Assembly (NCBI GenBank): GCA_046290675.1
Contig: JBKAHA010000003.1
Span: 434,001-498,000, forward strand
DNA length: 64,000 nucleotides
Direction: 5' to 3'
From: Aureliella sp046290675
GTDB taxonomy: Bacteria > Planctomycetota > Planctomycetia > Pirellulales > Pirellulaceae
Shown: one piece after another, positions 18,668 through 27,270 of the stretch
Layout of the letters: each line of letters starts with the position of its first letter
Numbering within the stretch: position 1 is the stretch's first letter
Notes under the pieces: model-generated
Databases searched by the model: none
What the model was told of the DNA's origin: nothing
Seen by the model: the letters and a program-made list of their open reading frames with translations, nothing else
Translations under genes and position numbers: made by a program

Positions 18668-21231
18668 TGGCAGATAAGGATCCCAATGCTGGGGCCGACG
18701 TCAACGCACCGCGCCCCAAGCCCAACGTTCGCTGGCAATGTGGGTACACCGGGATGGGGGCGAAGTGTTTCCATGGCCCGACGGAGGACGGGCGGTGCTG
18801 TTTTAATGGGGCGGAAAACAAAGACACGGAATTAGTGGCTCGGTCCGATGATGGACCGATGTGCGGCGTAGGATGTCCTGCCTCTACTGATTGTGATCTG
18901 GCCAAGCAGTGTCACGGCAGCGGTGACACTTGCGATGCCATTGTCGAGCGAATGGGACCCTGCATTCCACAGCGTAGCAATTGGTTCTTCCGTCAAAACT
19001 TAGCTACGAACTTTGGTATCTTGGCCGGTGGATTACTGCTGCTTCTGATGGCTGTGCCTCAAAAAGAAGCGGTCTTCGTGCCTGGGACACTGTCGCGTAA
19101 GCACTCGCAGATTTTGGGCAACAAGCTGATTTCCGAACGCTGCAGCCTTTGTCATCCCAACTCACATCCGGATGCGCCGGCAGGTTTGTTGCAAGATGAA
19201 CTGTGCATGAGTTGTCACGAATCGACTATGCCGGATGCCGTTCATCGAAGCGCCCATGACCTGAATCCAGAACAGCTTGCACGGATCCAGACGCAAACCG
19301 ATGTCAGTCTGAACGGCCGGACAAAGCTGGTTTCAGCGACCCTTGGGCGAGCCAATTCCGAATCCAAGACGACTTGTGCTGAATGCCACGTCGAACACCA
19401 CGGCAACTCGCACGATCTCAAAGCGATTACCAACCAACGTTGCCAAGCATGCCACCAAGAGCAATTTCACAGCTTTTCGCAGGGCCACCCACAGTTCGAG
19501 AATTATCCCTACCGGACGCGGCGGACAATCGCTTTCGATCATACTGCTCACGCCGCCAAGTACTTTGGGCAAAAGAATGAGACGTTCGATTGCAAACGCT
19601 GCCACTTGGATCAGGGAAAGGCTGGGGCGGTAGGGAACGTTTTCCGTTCCGTCGGATTTGAAGCGGCATGTGCAAGCTGCCATGATGAAACCATTCGCTC
19701 TGAGACCGTGAACGGATGGGCTCTTCTTCAAATGCCATGCATTGATCCCAGCGATAGAGCAAGTGATCGTCAACTAGAATCGTGGCCTGATACGGCCACC
19801 TTCGGTTACGACGGCGAAATTAGTTCTGCGATGCGTGTACTTTTGGCCGCTGACGTCGAGGCAGCTTACGGACTAAGCGTCCTTCCCGCATCGAATCGTA
19901 TCGCTGAAATGGACAAGAGCGTACGCAGTGAAGCTGCTCGATCGCTCGCTAAATCATTTCGAAAGCTAGTTGTTGATACCGCTCGTGATGGGCAAGCTGC
20001 TTGGACGAAGCGATTGACTCAAGTTGCGGAAAAGGCGCTTGCTCGTGAACTTGATCAGCGCGAACGGGCACTGATTGACCGGATGAGTCAAGGTTTACCA
20101 CCGGATCTGCTGCGTCAGATTCAACAAGAATGGTTGGGCAATCCGAACAACCTTGCTTCAGCGGAAGAGTCAGAAAAAAGCAGAGCCGCAATTCGACTCA
20201 CCTCGAGTCCTCAGACGGTGATCTCGCAGGAAGCTAGGGACGACGACAGTCTCGGGGGACTACTCGACGAAAGCGATGATCTCGATGCACTTCTCATGGA
20301 AGGATTGAGCGGTGGTGGCCCAACCACGACACCAGGCCAAGAGGAGCAACTTGGTGGTCCGTTGTTGGCGGAAGAATCCGATGGTGGAATCGATCTAGAC
20401 TCCGATGATGCTCTGGGTGGCAGCGAAAGTGATGACGCTCTGTTGATGGGCGGCTGGAACGATGACGGTGAGAACAGCGATGATGATTTGTTGGGTTCAC
20501 CGGGATCGGACATGCTTGGGGCGTCCGCCGAGGACTCGGGGGCTCAATCTGTATCGACAGCGGCTCCACTGCCGAAACTGGAAGGCTCAGAGCACGTTCG
20601 CCAGGGAGGATGGTACCTGGACAGAGATGTTCTCACACTGAACTACATGCCTACTGGCCACGCCGATCCGATCCTTGAGGCCTGGACAGAATACATCGCC
20701 ATGTTGGAAACGGCGAATGCAACTACCGCGTTGGGAGAGCAACCCTGGCTGCACCCGAACCAAGAGCTGGGAGCGATTGTGCCCGGCAGTTGTACCGAAT
20801 GCCACCTGGTAGGTTCGGCCACATCGGATCAAGTGGACGTCACGCAGTGGCGAGCACAACAGCGTCCGAATTCAGTCCGATTGTTTACCAAGTTTGATCA
20901 CACGCCCCATCTATCGATCCCTACGGTGAACGATTGCAAATACTGCCACCGGATCAATGGTCTTGAGGAGGCGCTCGACGGCAAAATTGACTCAGAGTCC
21001 ATCTCCAAGCTCAAGACTCTGATGGCATCGACCGCGGAAGAGCGTTTGACGGAAGAACAAAGTCGCTACGTGCACATGCTGACGCGTGTTCAGCAATGTA
21101 CCCACGACGAATTCTCACCGATGCAACGCGCTGATTGCATTGCATGTCACCGGCCGGGAGCGGCCAATGACGGTTGCACTCAGTGCCACAATTACCATGT
21201 TGGTACGCAAGGCTTTGAGTTCTCGCATTGA
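18667..21231 (+). CDS. Membrane-anchored decahaem cytochrome c
   Basis: An 854-residue protein with ten CXXCH motifs (CSLCH, CMSCH, CAECH, CQACH, CKRCH, CASCH, CTECH, CKYCH, CIACH, CTQCH). Residues 1-110 form a Cys-rich domain (ten Cys, WQCGYTGMGAKC ... CC ... CGVGC) with no haem motif, then one membrane helix at about 115-131. Six haems lie at about 159-345. A helical part and an acidic Gly/Asp/Ser/Leu-rich linker (repeats of DDALL and DDLLG) separate them from four more haems near the C-terminus. With N-in topology the Cys-rich part is cytoplasmic and the haems are periplasmic. Start ATG 18667 overlaps the previous stop. It is the periplasmic end of a putative redox chain; acceptor unknown. 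Confidence 0.9.
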   Translation: MADKDPNAGADVNAPRPKPNVRWQCGYTGMGAKCFHGPTEDGRCCFNGAENKDTELVARSDDGPMCGVGCPASTDCDLAKQCHGSGDTCDAIVERMGPCIPQRSNWFFRQNLATNFGILAGGLLLLLMAVPQKEAVFVPGTLSRKHSQILGNKLISERCSLCHPNSHPDAPAGLLQDELCMSCHESTMPDAVHRSAHDLNPEQLARIQTQTDVSLNGRTKLVSATLGRANSESKTTCAECHVEHHGNSHDLKAITNQRCQACHQEQFHSFSQGHPQFENYPYRTRRTIAFDHTAHAAKYFGQKNETFDCKRCHLDQGKAGAVGNVFRSVGFEAACASCHDETIRSETVNGWALLQMPCIDPSDRASDRQLESWPDTATFGYDGEISSAMRVLLAADVEAAYGLSVLPASNRIAEMDKSVRSEAARSLAKSFRKLVVDTARDGQAAWTKRLTQVAEKALARELDQRERALIDRMSQGLPPDLLRQIQQEWLGNPNNLASAEESEKSRAAIRLTSSPQTVISQEARDDDSLGGLLDESDDLDALLMEGLSGGGPTTTPGQEEQLGGPLLAEESDGGIDLDSDDALGGSESDDALLMGGWNDDGENSDDDLLGSPGSDMLGASAEDSGAQSVSTAAPLPKLEGSEHVRQGGWYLDRDVLTLNYMPTGHADPILEAWTEYIAMLETANATTALGEQPWLHPNQELGAIVPGSCTECHLVGSATSDQVDVTQWRAQQRPNSVRLFTKFDHTPHLSIPTVNDCKYCHRINGLEEALDGKIDSESISKLKTLMASTAEERLTEEQSRYVHMLTRVQQCTHDEFSPMQRADCIACHRPGAANDGCTQCHNYHVGTQGFEFSH

Positions 21232-21288
21232 GACTTTAGACCCACGATGCGGCGTCGGTTTCGAGTTGCGGCGTTGCCACCCAGATCG

Positions 21289-22476
21289 CTAGTTGAGCGG
21301 ATTGGCTTGCCGTAACCAGCCTTCCCAAGTCCATCCCGGTGGTTTGACGAAGGGAATGGCGGTCCACCAAGGCAGCTCACCGATCGAAATCGGTGGAGCG
21401 TCCATCGTGATTAACGACTCGTTGGGGTGATCGGGGAAAGCCCAACCGTCGATAGGACTCGGGATTCCATGGGCGGCGTTGTAGCTCCGATGTCGCTTGT
21501 CGAGCCAGAGTAGAGTTTCACCGGGTAGTCGCCAAGCGAGGGGACCTTTTGCCTTGAGGAGCTGTTGTTTGGAGGCTGCGAAGTCTTCCCGAGCTGCATA
21601 GGCTATGGCCAAGTTATGTTGGGCTGCCGCATTGAAGGGGAACCAGCGAGCCACCCGTTCCCAACGTTCTTCTGCTTGTTCCCACTGACCAGCTTTCGCG
21701 GCTCGAATCCCACGGCGGACTCCAAACGCGCCAGGCAGAAAGAATGGCTTTGACAAGCGGACTTCTTCTTTCACGACAACTGGGGCGAGCGTTTTCCAGG
21801 CCTCACGAGCGCTGGCTGCAACAAGCATTTCGGTGCGATCAGTAAATGAGCTGGCCAGGTCGGGATACTGCAATTCCGCATCCTCAGTTCGGAGCGTCAG
21901 GATATGTGTTCCCAGTGTCTTGCCCGTTTCGACCTCGATCACTCTCCACGAGATTAGCAAACTCTCATTGAACTGATCCTCGTCTTGGTTCGGCGAAAAG
22001 AACCGCTGATTCATGTTGGTGATTTCTGGCGTTTCGGTGTCCTCTTGCTGTTGCAGATCCGCATCCAGGATTTCTCCTTGGAGTAAAACTTCTGCACCAA
22101 CGGCCTGTGCAGCTTTCAACGCAGTTAGATCGGAGCTCAATGCGGCCGTCGAGGCCAATCGAATAGGGGACCGCATCGCCAGTTGCTCGGCTGTAAACAA
22201 CGCGACATCTGCTTTTGCCGCGGGGCGTTGCAAAAGTAGTTGTTGTTCCACGCGTTGAGCTAGTTCTCGGTCTCCTGCCAACGGCGCTAACGCCACTTTA
22301 GCGTTGTTGGGCGTCTCGACTTCGGGCGCATTCCACACGTGAATCGGGACCGTAGAGCGGCAACCGCTCAAAATGGCACATGCTAGCAAAGCGAACGCAA
22401 CGCAAACTGGGGCTACAGCGACGACGGGGCGATGACTCGCAGCGTTTGAAGATTCTGTTGCGTGGGAGCGCAGCAT
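21289..22476 (-). CDS. Predicted lipoprotein with TPR-like tail
   Basis: About 395 residues from the ATG at 22476; the frame is open upstream to 22581 but that part looks unrelated. An export signal ends at a good lipobox (LSGC, about residue 39 of the shorter form). A beta/alpha region (VALAPLAGDRELAQRVEQQLL) resembles the fold that lipoproteins use to parse periplasmic stress or assemble outer-membrane complexes. A TPR-like segment follows (GQWEQAEERWERVARWFPFNA). It ends with a Trp-rich tail. No specific function is known to me. It converges with the decahaem gene, but the 57-base spacer has no strong terminator. Confidence 0.72.
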   Translation of the reverse strand: MLRSHATESSNAASHRPVVAVAPVCVAFALLACAILSGCRSTVPIHVWNAPEVETPNNAKVALAPLAGDRELAQRVEQQLLLQRPAAKADVALFTAEQLAMRSPIRLASTAALSSDLTALKAAQAVGAEVLLQGEILDADLQQQEDTETPEITNMNQRFFSPNQDEDQFNESLLISWRVIEVETGKTLGTHILTLRTEDAELQYPDLASSFTDRTEMLVAASAREAWKTLAPVVVKEEVRLSKPFFLPGAFGVRRGIRAAKAGQWEQAEERWERVARWFPFNAAAQHNLAIAYAAREDFAASKQQLLKAKGPLAWRLPGETLLWLDKRHRSYNAAHGIPSPIDGWAFPDHPNESLITMDAPPISIGELPWWTAIPFVKPPGWTWEGWLRQANPLN

Positions 22477-22863
22477 CAGAACAGATTGGCTCTTGATATG
22501 GGCGTTGAAACTCAAGCGAGGATCGAGGTGGACTGGCTCGTTTCTAGTAGTAGCAAAGCTGACGACAATAGTTTCCAACAACGAGTTGAGCGCACTACCT
22601 CAATGGACTCTCGTAGCAAGAACGATCCCCAAACGTCAACGCCGGTTGCCCATCGATGGGTAATAGAAGATCTCTGATGGAACAGAAATGAGTAGTCGCA
22701 TCCGAGCTCGCTCGGGAAGTCATTACACCTCATTGCCAGAGCTAGCCCGTGTTCTGCCTAGCCAGCTCGTCCGCTGCTCACAAAGGATTGATTGTGAACG
22801 TGTCCCTGGTATGTGCTAACGTCCTTGTTCATAGGGTCGCAGAGCGGTGTTTGAGAATTTCGC
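22477..22863. other. Intergenic region
   Basis: About 390 bases between two minus-strand genes. The plus-strand frames here are short and lack ribosome sites. No repeat or RNA structure stands out. Confidence 0.4.
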
Positions 22864-23670
22864 CTAGGAATTCGGTAGAGGTGGGTGCCTGAGCCCACCG
22901 TTGACGGAGATGACTTGAGCGTTGATGAATTCGGCTTCGCGACTGCAAAGCCATCCGATCGTTTGGGCTACGTCCTTCGGTCTGCCCCAGCGACCGGATA
23001 ACGACTCGGAAGTAGCACGCTTCGACCAATAATCAGAAGCTTGGCCAGACCATTTCGTTTGTATCCAGCCGGGAGCGACCAAGTTGACTCGGATTCGATC
23101 CTCGCAAGTCAGAGCGAAAGCCTTCGTGAACGCCTCGACGGCGGCTTTCGTCGTGCAGAACAGCTGGCCGGGAGTTCCTTCCATCGCCGTGTTTGCTTGG
23201 TCCCATCCGATATTAATCACACACGGTAAGTGTTTTGGCTGGTCTTCGTATGGAGGTGTAGTCGCGGCTTGTTGGTCGTTTGCAATCCGTTCGTAGAATG
23301 CTCTGCACATCTGAACCGTGCCGCGGACATCGATGTCGAGAAGCCGCGTCAGCTTCTCGTCGAACGAGAGAGCGGCATGGTCGCCTGTCAATGAATCAAA
23401 ACCGGCTAGGTTGATGAGTGCATCCAAACGGCCTTGCCAAGAGAAGGCGGCCTTGATCAAGTCGACGCAAGTCTGGCTGGTTGCGATGTCACCAGTGAGG
23501 ACGATGACGCTCTGCCCGTGTTCCTGAACCTGTTCAGCGACCGCTTGTGCGCCTGAGACGTTGGTTCGAGCGTGAACGATCAAGTCAAATCCTCGGCGAG
23601 CGAGTTCGACCGCGGTTGCCGCGCCAATTCCACTTGAACTCCCGGTTACAAAGGCAATTGGCGACGTCAT
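22864..23670 (-). CDS. Short-chain dehydrogenase/reductase homologue lacking the catalytic Tyr
   Basis: A 268-residue Rossmann-fold protein. The cofactor-binding motif TGSSSGIG is intact (residues about 9-17) and LINLAGFDS fits the NAG motif. Where the family has YxxxK the sequence reads FCTTK, so the catalytic Tyr is Phe (codon TTC), and the usual Ser strand reads INIGWDQ. The Lys is present. It may bind NAD(P) without catalysing the classic reaction or use another residue. The C-terminal signature VNGGLRHP resembles FabG-type proteins. The gene is isolated. Confidence 0.85.
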   Translation of the reverse strand: MTSPIAFVTGSSSGIGAATAVELARRGFDLIVHARTNVSGAQAVAEQVQEHGQSVIVLTGDIATSQTCVDLIKAAFSWQGRLDALINLAGFDSLTGDHAALSFDEKLTRLLDIDVRGTVQMCRAFYERIANDQQAATTPPYEDQPKHLPCVINIGWDQANTAMEGTPGQLFCTTKAAVEAFTKAFALTCEDRIRVNLVAPGWIQTKWSGQASDYWSKRATSESLSGRWGRPKDVAQTIGWLCSREAEFINAQVISVNGGLRHPPLPNS

Positions 23671-23841
23671 GTTTAGAGAGCTTGCTAGCGGGGGGAGTTA
23701 GTGGCGAAAGGAGGCATCTCAGAGCGTTTCAGGAAAAGTTGTTCACTCTGAATCCAATCCACTTCCTAGTTAAGCTGGTCGGAAAGCAACTGCAAGATGA
23801 CTAGCTTGTGAACGCTTCGAACGCCAATTGTAGCTCAAACG

Positions 23842-23875
23842 AAAAAAGCCACAGTGTTATGACAACACTGTGGCT
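23842..23875 (-). terminator. Rho-independent terminator of the lipoprotein gene
   Basis: Read on the minus strand, a 12-bp perfect stem (AGCCACAGTGTT and complement) with a five-base loop is followed by six T residues. It lies about 50 bases after the stop of the gene at 23928-24497. Confidence 0.9.
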
Positions 23876-23927
23876 CCATATGTATGCCGGGTGTGGCATT
23901 ACATGGTTTGTCAGGCTGAGGCGGGTT

Positions 23928-24497
23928 TTAGAACTCGCAGGCAACTTCCGGATCACCGCACATGTGGAAGTGATTGTGGTCGATGTAGACAACTTCCACA
24001 GCTTCTTTGTCCTCAAGCGTGTGAGGTACTGGCCAGCCATTGATCGTGCGTTCAGTGAAGTAGATCGTGCACTTGTAGTGAGCGTGGTGCAGGCTCGCCA
24101 TGCCGATCAATGGAACAAAGCGTGGTGGGTCGATGTAGTCAGCGATCTTGCACTTCACGATTTGAACATTGTTGCGTTGCTTCTCATGGAGCAACGGGAT
24201 TCCACCGCGAACAGGGCGAGCCTTTTCGAGTGCTTGCATGACTTCGTCGTCACTTGGCGGATCCAGAGCAACTGCTGGTCCTCCAGCTGTGATCGGGCCA
24301 AGGATAGGCACTCGCTCATAGCGCTCGTGATTGTGAAAATCGAGTTCCTCTTGATCCTGAAAGTAGGGACTGACAGGAATTGGAATACCTAAGGGGCCAA
24401 GGTTCACCCCGTTGGTGATGCCGACACAGCCCGGGGCAATAAAGATCCCCGCGGAGAGCATCAAACCTAAAATCATCTTGCTGCATGTACGTGACAT
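23928..24497 (-). CDS. Secreted or lipid-anchored protein of unknown function
   Basis: A 189-residue protein from the ATG at 24497, chosen because GAGGGA lies nearby upstream; the frame is open to 24554. A signal ends near APGCVGI, where Cys could be a lipidation site. The rest is rich in His (FHNHERYER, LHHAHYKC, DHNHFHMCGD) and Cys, which suggests metal binding, but no family was recognised. It is followed by a strong terminator and is probably expressed alone. Confidence 0.68.
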   Translation of the reverse strand: MSRTCSKMILGLMLSAGIFIAPGCVGITNGVNLGPLGIPIPVSPYFQDQEELDFHNHERYERVPILGPITAGGPAVALDPPSDDEVMQALEKARPVRGGIPLLHEKQRNNVQIVKCKIADYIDPPRFVPLIGMASLHHAHYKCTIYFTERTINGWPVPHTLEDKEAVEVVYIDHNHFHMCGDPEVACEF

Positions 24498-24965
24498 CGA
24501 ACGATCCCTCGTATCGACTAGGGTCAACGAGACAAAGCCAACTCTAATGCCCACCCGGCTTATTCACTTAATTCAATTCCCGTCGCACGCTTCGTACGTC
24601 GAGAACTAGAGCGCCTGTCTCACGTCTAGAACCATATATCGTTGTTAAGGTAGGCAGAACTTGCGGGTTTTTCGCGTTTTACGACCGGAAATGCCTGTTA
24701 CGTTGGTATCGAGCGACACCAATGCTAGCAAAAAAGGTTCTATCGCGAGGTGGCTCCACACTGGCCGCGCGTTGCAGGAAGCCATGTTTACTCGAGACTC
24801 CAATGCGAACCGATTCAGGAGGCTTGTGACGCCAATCCGACGCAGGAACGGTTACGATTCATAAGATCGCTCGCCTTCCTAAGCTGATCACCAAGGTAGC
24901 TGGGGTGCGGCAGGATCGCGGAGTCGGTGAGAATCAATGGGAGAAACCACCGACTGCGAAAAAAC
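24498..24965. other. Intergenic region
   Basis: About 470 bases without a supported gene; a 67-codon plus frame at 24661-24864 has no ribosome site. The promoter for the minus-strand lipoprotein gene should be here, but no clear boxes were found. Confidence 0.4.
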
Positions 24966-25000
24966 GAAAAAAGCCCGAGTCACGAATGACTCGGGCTTTC
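24966..25000 (-). terminator. Rho-independent terminator of the BON gene
   Basis: On the minus strand, AAGCCCGAGTCA pairs with its complement around a four-base CGAA-type loop, then T runs follow. It is about 58 bases after the stop of the gene at 25058. Confidence 0.9.
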
Positions 25001-25057
25001 ACTGACAACCAGTTCGTGGAGGGTCAAACCACGATCCAATTTCGACTCACAAGCAGC

Positions 25058-26149
25058 TTATTTGCTGGTGAAGTCGAGGTACCAAAGACCGTCGTCCCAT
25101 TCGAGAGCGACTTTACGCCATCCCAGAGGAACTTGTGGGTAGGGGTAGAAAGGTCCGATGTAAGGCCAAGCCGAAGGGCTGTACTGCTTCGGATAAGAAA
25201 CAGCAGCGTAGTTCGGGTGTGCCGCGTAGCTAGGCCATGCGTAGCCAGGCATATTCGGCTGGTCGTAGCGTGGTGCACCGCCACCGAACGTGCTGCCTTG
25301 CATAGCTACAGGGTGACCACCGGGGACGCCGCCGACGCTTTGCATTGGAGCACTCGCAAGTGCGGATGGTGCAAAGGCTTGTGGCATGGTGGTCGGTTGA
25401 CCGGTTGGCATGCTGGAAACCTGTGGGACAGGTGCACCCATAGCTTGTGGAACCGGAGCTGGTATCGCGGTCGAAGGTGCTAATCCACCAGTCGACGCAG
25501 TGCGAACCTTGGTCGGTGCCGTTACTTTGATGTCGTCGATAACTCGGGCAACGCCACGAACTCGGCGAGCGGCATCGAGAACCATCGACTTCTGTGCAGA
25601 GCTAGCAACGCTACCCGACAACCACAGGTCTCCCTTGACGGTATTCACGTCGAGGTCAAAACCACGAAGTTGTCCGGAGTTTTTCAACCCTTGCAGCTTG
25701 GAAATAACGCCATCGGTGACGGATTCGTCACTGATAACTGGCTTCGCTGGAGCCTTGGCTGCCGCAGGTCGCACAGCCGTCATCGGCTGTGTGCGAACAA
25801 CGGGTCGCATTTTGGGAGCAGGCAGCTTCGCAGGAGCTTGAGCCTGAGGAACAAGCTTCTTCGCGGCCTTTACCTTGATGTTGTTGACCATGTTGCCAAC
25901 GCCAACCGCATTGGCAGCTGCTTGGGCAACAAGGTTGCGTTGCTCGCGGGAAGACACGTGTCCTTCAAGGTACACGATGCCGTCTTCAACCTGCATGTCG
26001 AGGTCAAAGCCCTTGAGAGAACCGGCTGCCTTGTGTTGCTGCAGCTCAGTCATAACAGCTCTGGCAATTTCCTGATCCCCACCGAATGCCCAACTCGGCA
26101 TTGCGGCGGTGACCGAAGCCATTACCACGCCAAACAGAAAACGTCGCAT
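25058..26149 (-). CDS. Secreted protein with two BON domains
   Basis: A 363-residue protein with a clear signal peptide (MRRFLFGVVMASVTAAMPSWA). BON domain 1 is at about 24-95 (VEDGIVYLEGHVSSREQR) and BON 2 at about 130-200 (VKGDLWLSGSVASSAQK). BON folds bind phospholipids and occur in periplasmic osmotic-stress proteins such as OsmY. An Ala/Pro-rich linker joins them, and a Met/Gln/Pro-rich stretch and a Trp/Tyr-rich C-terminus (GLWYLDFTSK) follow. Start is ATG 26149 with AGGAGGG six bases upstream. It may act in the periplasm or at the outer membrane. Monocistronic, with its own terminator. Confidence 0.87.
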   Translation of the reverse strand: MRRFLFGVVMASVTAAMPSWAFGGDQEIARAVMTELQQHKAAGSLKGFDLDMQVEDGIVYLEGHVSSREQRNLVAQAAANAVGVGNMVNNIKVKAAKKLVPQAQAPAKLPAPKMRPVVRTQPMTAVRPAAAKAPAKPVISDESVTDGVISKLQGLKNSGQLRGFDLDVNTVKGDLWLSGSVASSAQKSMVLDAARRVRGVARVIDDIKVTAPTKVRTASTGGLAPSTAIPAPVPQAMGAPVPQVSSMPTGQPTTMPQAFAPSALASAPMQSVGGVPGGHPVAMQGSTFGGGAPRYDQPNMPGYAWPSYAAHPNYAAVSYPKQYSPSAWPYIGPFYPYPQVPLGWRKVALEWDDGLWYLDFTSK

Positions 26150-26829
26150 TGGAAACCCTCCTACGATCTCACTGTCGAGTGTCCACAATCTTGCTCCTGC
26201 TGGGGTGCTGAAGCGTGCGGGAGATAGTGGTGTTCCGTCTGGATCTGTCTCAACTCTGAGTACAGAAAGACCATCCGGTGTTGAATCGAATTACGGTACG
26301 ATCGGAGCGACATAGATTCAGGTGCACAACGTGCCCGTGTGAGTACAGACGAAGGCCTGTCGCATGGGTACGGTGGCCAACTGAGTCGAAGAATGCCCCC
26401 CTTCGATCACACTTGTGCCATCAAGCATTCGATATCAAGTTGCAACATCAGCGGGAATGAAAGCCGTTGGCCTCCATCCTTGGCCGACGTCAGCCTTGGT
26501 CGAAGTGCTAAACGTCCGGGGATAGTCTTCGGCTAGCGAGGATTCCGCCTGGTAAGGTTTTTTCCAATTTTGCAGGTCTAATGGGAAAAAACACATGTTC
26601 AGAATGTCCACGTGCAAATCAAATGGAAACCTACATAAACCTTACGGATTGTAGGGCCGAATTGATTGCGTGCATTGGCTGGTCTGACGTCGGATCGTCG
26701 CCCAGAAAGTGTCACGATCCAAGAATCAAGTTGGGCGTGCTTCCGTAGCTGAATTCTTGTGGATCGAAATCAATAAACCGGCTGCGGTGATCGGGACGCG
26801 GGCCAGTTTATGAGATCAGCGCTTGGGCA
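26150..26829. other. Intergenic region with an AT-rich inverted repeat
   Basis: About 680 bases with no supported gene. At 26557-26592 a nine-base inverted repeat (GTTTTTTCC and complement, 18-base loop) lies upstream of the BON gene and could be an operator or a weak terminator; that is inference. The rest shows no pattern. Confidence 0.4.
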
Positions 26830-27192
26830 TCAGCGTTTGGGCGGTTTGGTTAGCGATCGGACCCAACCCGTGATCGTGATTGTCAGCGAAGCGATAACGA
26901 AGATCGCCCCGGCGATTACTCCCAGCCGCGGACGCATCGACCACAGTATGGCGACCATCACGGCTCCCGCTAGCATTGGGCCTCCCAGCCGATTCCATCC
27001 AAGTCGCTCAATTTGCGGCAACGCGACCCACGCGAGTCCAAGTACAAAGCCGACTTTGAGAAGTGTTCCGCTAAATAATTCTCGGCTGCCGATTTCCAGA
27101 AGGTCTGTCGTGGAAACGATGACGCCAGCGGTGATGCATACAGCGGAGGCTACGAGTAGCAAGATCTTTTGGGCTCGGGAGGTACTTGCCAT
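26830..27192 (-). CDS. Small membrane protein, last gene of the protease operon
   Basis: A 120-residue protein with about four predicted helices (LLLVASAVCITAGVIV, LLKVGFVLGLAWVALP, GAVMVAILW, GVIAGAIFVIASLTI) and a basic tail (SLTKPPKR). No family recognised. It lies 78 bases after the upstream protease homologue on the same strand and is likely its last operon member. It may be a membrane partner of the secreted proteins, which is inference. Confidence 0.65.
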   Translation of the reverse strand: MASTSRAQKILLLVASAVCITAGVIVSTTDLLEIGSRELFSGTLLKVGFVLGLAWVALPQIERLGWNRLGGPMLAGAVMVAILWSMRPRLGVIAGAIFVIASLTITITGWVRSLTKPPKR

Positions 27193-27270
27193 CAGTATGA
27201 ATGTGTCAACGTTGGATCGAGATTCTGAGAAGACGGACCGGTTCGCTGCGATGGTCTGCTGTGAGCTGCA

